DNA of 22,500 nucleotides, taken from contig MCFG01000184.1 of the NCBI GenBank assembly GCA_002104895.1, positions 50,001 through 72,500 of the forward strand. The letters are read 5' to 3'. Position numbers and translations under genes: made by a program. The notes under the pieces were generated by a model. That model saw only the letters and a program-made list of their open reading frames with translations, did no database searches and had not been told where the DNA came from. Origin of the DNA: Anaeromyces robustus (lineage: Eukaryota > Neocallimastigomycota > Neocallimastigomycetes > Neocallimastigales > Neocallimastigaceae). Below, piece by piece: positions 9,889 to 17,978 of this stretch (positions within the stretch are counted from its first letter, which is position 1; each line of letters starts with the position of its first letter).

Positions 9889-11123
9889 AATATACAGAAA
9901 AAATTAACTAAAAAATTCAAGATATGAATTTGATACTATTAATCTTTTAAAAAATGAAAGAGCATACTTTTATTAACATGTTTATGAAAAAGTTATTTTA
10001 TTGATTAAAACTAGTTAGTTACAAGATTTTATGTAGTTATATAACTATATATTATTATATGTAAAGCTATTCATATATATATATTTAATAGTTATACTAA
10101 AAATATATTGATTTTTTTTTCAAATTATTCCTAACTTTTAATACAAGACTATATTATAATTAGAAATAATAATAATAATTAATATTAATAAATAAATGAA
10201 TAATGATTAATAATTCATTATAAATATTAATGTTAAATATTTAATATTTTGTTTAATTTAATCTGCATAATATATAGATAATGAATTTTCTTTAAAATTA
10301 TTGTTAAATTTTTTCTACTAATAATTTTTAAAATAATAGAATTTTTTGACAGAATTATTTAAAAAAGTTTTTTTTTAATTAATGAAAATTCTTTTATTTA
10401 TTTAATATTTATCCAATAAGAGTAGAATTTATTTTGTCACCAAAACTTTGGTAATTTATTAATAATATAAATATTTATAAATATTAATATAATAATTTAT
10501 AATTTATAATTTATAATAATATAAATTATAGATTGTAAAAAATTAAATTTATAGTAAAATTTATTAGTAAAAAAATAAAAAATAAATAAAGTATAGTTTT
10601 TATTTTTCTTCTTCATTCAATAAAATTTTATTAAAAAATAAAAAGATATAGAGAATTAAAATTATTTTTTTTAATTAACGTTTTATATATATATATTTTA
10701 ATAATATATTTAATGTTAAAATCTAAAATTAGAAATATTTTAATTACTAATATATATATATAATATAATATTTTAAAAATTAGCAGTACTAAAAGTAACA
10801 ACAACAATAAATTGTTAAACAGTTAATATGTAAAATAATCTATTAATTATTTAACTATTACAATATTATAATTATTATTATTATTTAAAAGTGGAAATAA
10901 CTTTTTTTTTATATAAAGTTTAAAATTTATCATAAAACTATAACTACTCAAATTAGTATATTATATAGCTACGCAAATAGTATTTGTAAGCCCAATTAGC
11001 CCAAATATACAAAGAAACTAATTTATATACTTTTAATAAATAAACGAAAAAAGTAAACAAAATATTATTTATAATTATTTAATGAATCATAAATAATTTT
11101 TCCATATTAGCTGAGTGTAGCAT

Positions 11124-11270
11124 TTCGGCAATGTACATGAAATTTTTTGCATTGACAGGTCCTTTACGCCACATTTCATATTGTAAATTTGAATGTGGTG
11201 CATTTCGCAATCGTGCATTTCGGAATCGTGCATTTCGGAATTGTGCATTTCGGAATCTGTGGCGCATGAA
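11124..11270 (-). mobile_element. Repeat module A: 15-bp tandem repeats, possible transposon end
   Basis: Four tandem copies of GTGCATTTCGGAATC (11198-11257, the first with GC for GG and the third ending in T) are bounded by ATGTGG at 11194-11199 and TGTGGCGC at 11258-11265. A lone related CATTTCGGCAATG lies at about 11130, and ACGCCACATTTC at 11166-11177. The open stretch of 62 codons that covers the region on the reverse strand merely reads the repeat as (R/Q)FRNA units and is unlikely to be a gene. The same 15-bp motif is found in reverse orientation at 12780-12809. Confidence 0.65.
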
Positions 11271-11990
11271 ATTTTATATATTAAATAAATGAATATATAA
11301 ATAAATAATAATTAAAAATTATAATTAATAATTACAAATTAAAAAATGGAATAAAATGAAATAAAAATAATTAAAAAAATTATAATAAAATCAAAGAATT
11401 GAAAAAAAAATACAAAAGAATACAAAAAAAATTAAAAAAGAAAGATTCAAGTTATTCATTAACTTTTACAAACAAACAAAAATCATATTTTTTCAAAGTC
11501 TTTTATTTTATTTAATATTTTATAATATTTTTCATTTATATTTAAAATTATTTATATAAAATATTTTAATTTATTTTATTATTAAATTGTAATAATAATA
11601 ACTAAAATTTTAATAAAATAATAAAAAATAAAAAATATTTATTTAATGATTTTTAAACATAATTGATATTATTATTTTTACTAAATAAGATTGACATTGA
11701 TATTGATAATATTTTTATACTAAAAAATTTGATATTGATATTAATAATAATATATTTATATTAAAAATTTTGATATTGATATTAATAATATTTTTATACT
11801 AAAAATTTTGATATTGATATTAATTATATTTTAATTATAGTTAAATAGATCAGTTTTAGATATAATTTAGCTAAAAACTAGCTAAAAAAATCTTAAAGTA
11901 ATTTTATTTCCTTATATTGTTACAAGAACAATAATTAAGCATAACATATAATTTAAAAAGGTTAGAAAAATACTAATTTATAATAAAAAA
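11271..11990. other. A+T-rich interior between the repeat module and transposase remnant
   Basis: No ORF of note. A stretch of about 145 bases at 11693-11835 is a tandem repeat (separate entry). The remainder is A- and T-rich spacer, which may be decayed transposon interior. Confidence 0.45.
11693..11835. repeat. 38-41-bp tandem repeat, four units
   Basis: GA(T/C)ATTGATATT(A/G)ATAAT starts at 11693, 11731, 11772 and 11810. Each is followed by a TTTTTATACTAAAAAATTT-type tail, giving unit lengths of 38, 41 and 38. Confidence 0.85.
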
Positions 11991-12390
11991 TTAGTATTTT
12001 TTATTATTTAAATCAATTAAGCAATTATACCATAATTCAACAATATCTTTTCTATCATATCCATTATAAAAATAATCTTTTTCCATATATTTATAATTTT
12101 CAATTATATTTTTTATTTCATCAGTTTTTCTAATTATTTTTTGTTTTTTCATCAGTTTTTCTAATTTTTTTTTGTTTTTTTCTCCAGATTCCATTAATTT
12201 TCCTTTCGTAATCATTGTAGGATAAGGATTCTTCTTTTTTTAATATATAAATTAATTTAAAAAAATGAAGGTTTTTTTGGAAATAAATTATTTAAGTAAT
12301 TATTAAAATATTCTGAAGCATTATTTGTTATATGCTCCATATTCTTATAATAATTCCAATAATTAGTATTATATTTATGTAAATAATTAT
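11991..12390 (-). pseudogene. MULE-type transposase C-terminal remnant
   Basis: Read on the reverse strand from about 12390, the frame gives YWNYYKNMEHITNNASEYF and continues as NNYLNNLFPKKPSFF before a stop. After one extra T in a T7 run (near 12264) it continues as KLIYILKKEESLSYNDYER. The order W-N-x-Y, then (R/I)TNN-x-x-E-x-(F/W)-(N/H), then P-S-(F/L)-(F/Y)-x-(F/L)-I, is the pattern I know from the end of Mutator-like (MULE) transposases. A further shifted frame (11991-12215) extends it with a Lys-rich segment ending in KDIVELWYNCLIDLNNK. At least two frame changes and the missing catalytic part make it non-functional. Family assignment is from pattern memory, without alignment. Confidence 0.6.
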
Positions 12391-12400
12391 TTTTAAAATA

Positions 12401-12720
12401 TAATAGTTTTATTTATTTAATGATAACAGAACAAGTCCTTTTTTATATACAATTTTTAACAAAATATTATTTAAAAGATTATTAATAAAATAATATTTAA
12501 TTTTATTTAATTATTTATGTATTTATTTATTTATTTATATATTATTTATTACAATAATTATTTATTTAATAATTATAATAGTTTTATTTATTTAATGATA
12601 ACAGAACAAGTCCTTTTTTATAATACAATTTTTAACAAAATATTATTTAAAAGATTATTAATAAAATATTATTTAGATTTTATTTAGTTATTTATATATT
12701 TATTTATTTATTTATTTATT
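12401..12720. repeat. Direct duplication of about 140 bp, offset 175
   Basis: The segment TAATAGTTTTATTTATTTAA followed by TGATAACAGAACAAGTCC begins at 12401 and again at 12576. The two copies stay similar for about 140 bases and differ by a few substitutions and a 1-base indel. Both end in TTTA runs. It sits directly upstream (in transposase sense) of the MULE remnant. Confidence 0.85.
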
Positions 12721-12732
12721 TATTTTTGATAA

Positions 12733-12850
12733 ATGTGGCTATAAAATATTTTATCATCAAGCCACATACAATAATGTACGATTCCGAAATGCACGATTCC
12801 GAAATGCACTTCTCCCTGTAAATTTATATAAATATTTTTAACGCCACATT
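12733..12850 (+). mobile_element. Repeat module B: inverted copy of the 15-bp repeat, possible transposon end
   Basis: Two perfect tandem copies of GATTCCGAAATGCAC lie at 12780-12809, the exact reverse complement of the 15-bp unit in module A. They are preceded by a hairpin with arms ATGTGGCT (12733-12740) and AGCCACAT (12760-12767), and followed by ACGCCACATTT (12840-12850), which matches a box in module A. The inverted arrangement around the transposase remnant fits the long terminal inverted repeats of MULEs. Exact element ends and target duplications were not found. Confidence 0.65.
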
Positions 12851-12900
12851 TATATAAAAAATTTTTAAGAGAGTTTATATACTAGTACTTGTATATTAAA

Positions 12901-13337
12901 ACATTTCTTATTTATTTCATAATTTAAAGAATTATAAATATAAATTTTAAATTTCACTTAATATTTTATTTATTTCATAATTTTAAGAATTATAAATATA
13001 AATTTTAAATTTCACTTAATATTTTATTTATTTCATAATTTTAAGAATTATAAATATAAATTTTAAATTTCACTTAATATTTTATTTATTTCATAATTTA
13101 AAGAATTATAAATATAAATTTTAAATTTCACTTAATATTTTATTTATTTCATAATTTTAAGAATTATAAATATAAATTTTAAATTTCACTTAATATTTTA
13201 TTTATTTCATAATTTAAAGAATTATAAATATAAATTTTAAATTTCACTTAATATTTTATTTATTTCATAATCATAATTTAAAGAATTATAAATATAAATT
13301 TTAAATTTCACTTAATATTTTATTTATTTCATAAGTT
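12901..13337. repeat. 58-bp minisatellite, seven units plus a partial
   Basis: TTTCACTTAATATTTTATTT recurs with its CACTTA at 12955, 13013, 13071, 13129, 13187, 13245 and 13309. Spacing is exactly 58 except the last, which is 64 because of a 6-bp duplication (CATAATCATAATTT). Units alternate between TTTAAAG and TTTTAAG variants. No ORF crosses it. Confidence 0.93.
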
Positions 13338-13739
13338 AAATAAAAAAAAAAAAAGAAATATTAATAAAAAGAAGATACCACTAATAAATTGGTTTCATAA
13401 ATCAATAATAAATAAAATATTGATTTTAATAATATAATAAATTTTTTATTAATTTAATTTATAAGCCACAATATAATACATTTAAATAATACGTTATTTT
13501 AATGCGCGATACATTTACGAAATACATTTCCAAGTTTTTATTTTTTTAAAAAAAATTTGAAACTTTATTTATTAATCTTCATAAAAAAATGTTAATTTCC
13601 TAATAAATCTAAAAGCAACAATAATGAAATAATAGTAAATTGATATATGATCAGAATTATAGATATATATACTAATAAACAAATATATATATATGTTAAT
13701 ATGAGTATTTTTTTTTATGAATAATAATTTCAGTTTATA
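13338..13739. other. Spacer upstream of the Asn-rich gene
   Basis: A+T-rich upstream region. At 13463-13535 it contains a degenerate relative of modules A and B (AAGCCACAAT, then GATACATTTACGAAATACATTTCC). A TTTCAG at 13729-13734, just before the start codon, looks like a 3' splice site, so a 5'-UTR intron is possible. No core promoter motif can be singled out. Confidence 0.4.
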
Positions 13740-16700
13740 ATGTCTGAAAATGGAAATTTGTATCTACTTACTAAGCCAGCTATAAAAGCTGTTATAACAA
13801 AACGAAATAATAATTCATATATAATTAATAATGCAAAAACATATCATTTTTTAAGGTGTCCAAATGAAGATTATAAAAAATCAAACCATGACTATTTGAA
13901 TATCAATAAACCTATAATTAATACAAATAAATCCATAAATGATTATCCTGATTTTGATATAGAATTAAAATATGATTCTGAATCTATTAGAACATATAAA
14001 AGAATAAATTTATTAAGAAAACAAGAAAAAGAAGGAATTTCAAAATTGCTTAAAATGAAAAAAAGGAGAGAAGATCATATTCGTAATAAATTATTAGAAT
14101 TATCTATGAATGTTGAAAAAATCAATTTATCTCGAAAATCATTAAATGTTATAAAAAATGAACGGTTTTCATCTATAAAATTTCATGATGAAAAAATAAA
14201 TAATGAATTATCATTACAAAAAGAAATAGATAATGAAGATAGTGAACAGAAAAATTTACAATTAAATAAAAATAACAATTCTTCTCAAAGCAATATTAAA
14301 ATAAATGATAATCAAAAAAAAACAGATATAAATTCAGATAAAACCGATAAAAAAAGTTCAAATAATAATGACAATAATGATAATAATGATAATAATGATA
14401 ATAATGATAATAATGATAATAATAGAATAATTAAAAAAGAAAAATATCAGAATAGTGGTAATATTATATATATATATATATTATATATTAATATTTAAAT
14501 AAAATATCATTAATATATTTTATATAATTAAATCATAAAAAATATATAAAAATATAGACAGTAAATCGAAAATTTCTTTATATTCAAATGAAGATGATAA
14601 AGGTTTACAGAAAAAAGAAAAAAAAGATTTAAATACAAAGGATAAAAGTAATGTTTTAATAAAATATAAATCATTATCCAATATAAGAGAAAAATGTAAT
14701 AAGCCTATTTTAAAAAGAAATAAATCTTATAGTTGTATTAATAGTAACCATGAAAAAACTATAATGATACCGAAGAAGTCAATAAGTTTTAATATTGATG
14801 ATAATAAAATAAAAATACCATATGAAAATAAATCTTTAAAATATTATTCTGATTCAAATAGTAATGAAATTAAAAAACCAATGTCTGAAGAAAAAGAATT
14901 AAATGATAATTGTAAGAGTAATAAAAATGAAGAAAATACAGATTCAAATATTATAGATAATAATGAAAAAATTAAATTAAATAAGGAGAAAAAAAATAAT
15001 GACGAAATAATTAAAGATAATGATATATTAATGAAAAATGATGATAAAAATAATGAAAAAGTTATTAATAATAATGAAATGCATGATAATAATAATATAG
15101 AAGATAATATTAATCAAAATATTGAAGAAAATGAAAATATGACAGATAATAATAAAACCAAAGAAAGTATTAATAACATTGAGAAGAAGAATGAAAATTT
15201 AAATAATAAAAAAGTAGATAACATTAATAATGAAATAAATAATACAAAAAAGTTAAACGAAGGAAAAGAAGAGAAAAATAATAGTAATTCAAATATAAAT
15301 GAAGGTAATAAAAATGAAAGTGATAATAATCAACAAGATAATAATAACAATTCAAATATAAATGAAGGTAATAATAATGAAAGTAATAATAATCAACAAG
15401 AAAATAATAACAATTCAAATTTAAATGAAGATAACAATAATGAAAGTGATAATAATCAACAAGATAATAACAATAATTCAAATTTAAATGAAAGTAATAA
15501 TAATGAAAGTGATAATATTAACCATACTGATAAAGAACAAGTTAATAATCAAGAGAATTTAATTGAAAATAATAAGAATAATAATAATTGTGATAATATA
15601 AGAAGTGAAGATTATCCCAAAAAAGATATTAAAGAAATTTCAGATTGCTTTAACAGTGATGATAATCAGAATCAAAATATTATAAATAAACAAAATACAG
15701 ATGAAAATAATAATATAAGTCATGATAATATAAATAATAAAAATATAAATAATGAAAATATAAATAATGAAAATATTAATGAAATTAATAATGACAATAA
15801 TAATGAAATATTAAAAGGTGATAATATAGGAATAGAAAGTGAAAAAGATGAAAATATAAATAAAGAGCATAATGAAAATAATAATAATTGTGATAATAAT
15901 GAAAGTGTAAATAATAAGAACAATGAAAATAGTAATAACAGTGATAATGAAAATATTACTAAGGATTCTAAAAATTCTTCAGAAAAACAAAGTAATGAAC
16001 AAATAGATAAAAATGTAATATTAAATAAAGATAATAATGTAGTATTAAGAGATGACAGAAAAAATGAAAATAATTTAAATGATAATATAATTCAAAAATG
16101 TTACATACATGATATTAATGAGGATATAAGAGATAAAAATTATTTAAAGAATATTAATAACAAAATAATTGTTAACAATGATGATAGTAATAAGAATAAT
16201 ATATTAAATGATAATGATACTGTAAAAAATGAAAAAGAACAAATATTAGAAAGTAAAAATAAATGCGACCAAACTCGATTTAAAAGTATAAATTAAATGT
16301 TATATATAAATATATATTGTAATAAATAAAACTAATGAATATATTATAATAAAAAAAAATATATTATTTAATTTCTTTTTATATATTTTTATTTTAATTT
16401 ATTTTAGAACAACATAAAATTAGAAAAGAAATAATACCGAAAATTTCAAAAATACATAGTATTATCAAGAATTCTAATGGAAATGAAGAAGAAATACCTT
16501 TATCAAGTGAGTTTAATTATAAATGTGGTTATTATTTGGAAAGAAAAAATATTTCTAAAGATGAAGATTTACAATTAAATAAAAATCTAAAAGATGCTAT
16601 ATTAGTAAAACCAATAAAATCCATGGATTATAATACAAAAAAAAATAGAGATGATAATAATATCAACAAAAACCAACAAAAAAGATTATCCGATAATGAT

Positions 16701-17418
16701 AAAGATTTTTTAAATAAAAGTGAGGATAATATAAACAAAAAAAAGGATTATATGTTTAAAAAGAACACAAATGAAACAATTAAAGAAGATGAAAATGAAA
16801 ATGAAATAAAAGAAAATAAAGGAAAATCAAAATATAATAGTAAAAGAAAAACAATCTCATTGAATCATTTTAATATGAATGATGACCCTAATGTAAAAAG
16901 AGAATTAGTTAAGATAATTGATGATAATAGAAAATATCAAGATGTATGTATTTTTTTAAAGTAGTGAATGTAAATTAAATAAGATTACATAAATTAAATA
17001 TATCAGAATATTTAAATTAAAATTCATATATTTATTTATTTAAATAATTTTTAAAAATTTATCTTTTATATATAAAAAGATGCCTGAATTACTAAATTTA
17101 TTTCAAGAAAAACAGAAAGAACAAGAAACTATAATTACAAATAATGAAAAACTGAAACCAATATTGCCGCAAGTTTCCTTTTGTACACCAAGTATGAATA
17201 TTTCAAAGTATCCAGACTATCTTAATTCAGTTGCTGATCCACCACACGCTTTTAAAAGATCCTTTCATTATCAACTAAAAATAAAAGAAGGTTCAAATTA
17301 TGTATCAAAGCTTTATAAAAGCTTTAATAAAAAGAAAAAATGTAATTCAGTATATGAAAATCCAGTAATTGACCTTAACGCTACTTTTGCAAGAAGAAAA
17401 AAAGAAACAAAAAAATGA
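13740..17418 (+). CDS. Large Asn-rich low-complexity protein, four exons
   Basis: Joined exons 13740-14457, 14558-16285, 16408-16943 and 17080-17418 total 3321 bases, encoding 1106 residues plus stop, with every junction in frame. Introns of 100, 122 and 136 nt begin GTAATA, GTATAA and GTATGT and end TATAG, TTTTAG and AAAAAG. Without splicing each part hits a stop just past its donor. Residues 1-75 are of ordinary composition (KPAIKAVITKR, then KTYHFLRCPNEDY). Residues about 80-140 are Lys/Glu/Leu-rich and probably coiled coil. Residues about 190-815 are dominated by Asn, Asp, Glu and Lys, with an NDN run and four 21-residue repeats. The last 112 residues are again ordinary (FCTPSMNISKYPDYL, then PPHAFKRSFHYQL). 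No signal peptide, membrane span or known domain is seen and I do not recognise the protein. A scaffold or cytoskeletal role would fit the composition but is a guess. Confidence 0.85.
14365..14424 (+). repeat. AATGATAAT-type coding repeat (Asn-Asp-Asn)
   Basis: Six 9-bp units near the end of exon 1 encode consecutive N-D-N triplets, the first with GAC for GAT. The array is in frame and its period is a multiple of three, so changes in copy number keep the frame. Confidence 0.85.
15286..15537 (+). repeat. 63-bp coding minisatellite: four 21-residue repeats
   Basis: Units start at 15286, 15349, 15412 and 15475. They encode NSN(I/L)NE(G/D/S)(N)(N/K)NES(D/N)NNQQ(D/E)NNN variants, and the fourth diverges at its end. 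This corresponds to about residues 483-566. Most differences are single substitutions, as expected from recent tandem duplication inside the gene. Confidence 0.9.
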
Positions 17419-17510
17419 ATAGCTTATCAATTCATAAATAAATAAATAAATGAATAAATGAATAAATAAATGAATGAATGAATGAATAAATAAATAAATG
17501 AATGAATGAA

Positions 17511-17546
<36 letters not shown>

Positions 17547-17767
17547 AAAATTGGACCAGTATTAATTTACATATATGTATTTTATATTTTATATTATAAT
17601 TATATTCTTTATTTATTAATTATTATAGGCAGTATAATAGTAAATTATTGTGTATTGTTGTATGATGTATAATAAATATCAATTATTCTTAAAATAAAAA
17701 AAATATAAATAATTAAATAAAATGATAAAAAATCAATGATATATGATTATGTATTAATGATTATTCT
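17419..17767. repeat. Convergent 3' spacer with TAAA/TGAA microsatellite
   Basis: The 349 bp between two convergent stop codons. About 17435-17550 is a run of AAAT and AATG tetranucleotides. AATAAA-like signals occur on the plus strand in the run itself, and TTTATT (its reverse complement) nearby, so either gene could be polyadenylated here. No gene is seen. Confidence 0.75.
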
Positions 17768-17789
17768 CTAATATGGTGCATAGTAACCT
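17768..17789 (-). other. 22-nt terminal coding exon of PAB2
   Basis: After a TTCTTTTTTTACAG acceptor the sense strand reads A GGT TAC TAT GCA CCA TAT TAG. Joined to the AG left at the end of exon 4 it encodes R-GYYAPY-stop, the conserved C-terminal tip of the family. This protein match, plus the branch-point match upstream, is why I place the end of the gene here. Confidence 0.88.
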
Positions 17790-17917
17790 CTGTAAAAAAA
17801 GAATATATATAAATGAAAATTGGTTAGTAATAATTCGTAATATATATTAATATAAAAAATGAAAATTACGTAAATATTATAACTTTTTTTTTTATTTATT
17901 TATTTCTTTATAGGTTA

Positions 17918-17978
<61 letters not shown>

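Larger units (their letters stand above)
8851..11078. other. Long A+T-rich spacer without a recognisable gene
   Basis: Low-complexity sequence on both strands with stops in all frames. The structures worth noting are a perfect palindrome at 9220-9251, a long hairpin at 9830-9888, and clustered ATAATTTATAATTTATAA repeats near 10486-10525. Nothing here looks like an RNA gene or a functional ORF. Confidence 0.55.

Noticed and set aside
11079-11267. 62-codon minus-strand ORF with RFRNA-type repeats
   Set aside because: It is explained by a 15-bp DNA repeat read in frame. The same DNA repeat occurs elsewhere without an ORF, so the repeat and not the peptide is the conserved unit.
15224-15923. Two minus-strand ORFs rich in Tyr, Leu and Ser
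   Set aside because: Antisense shadows of the Asn-rich coding repeats on the plus strand.
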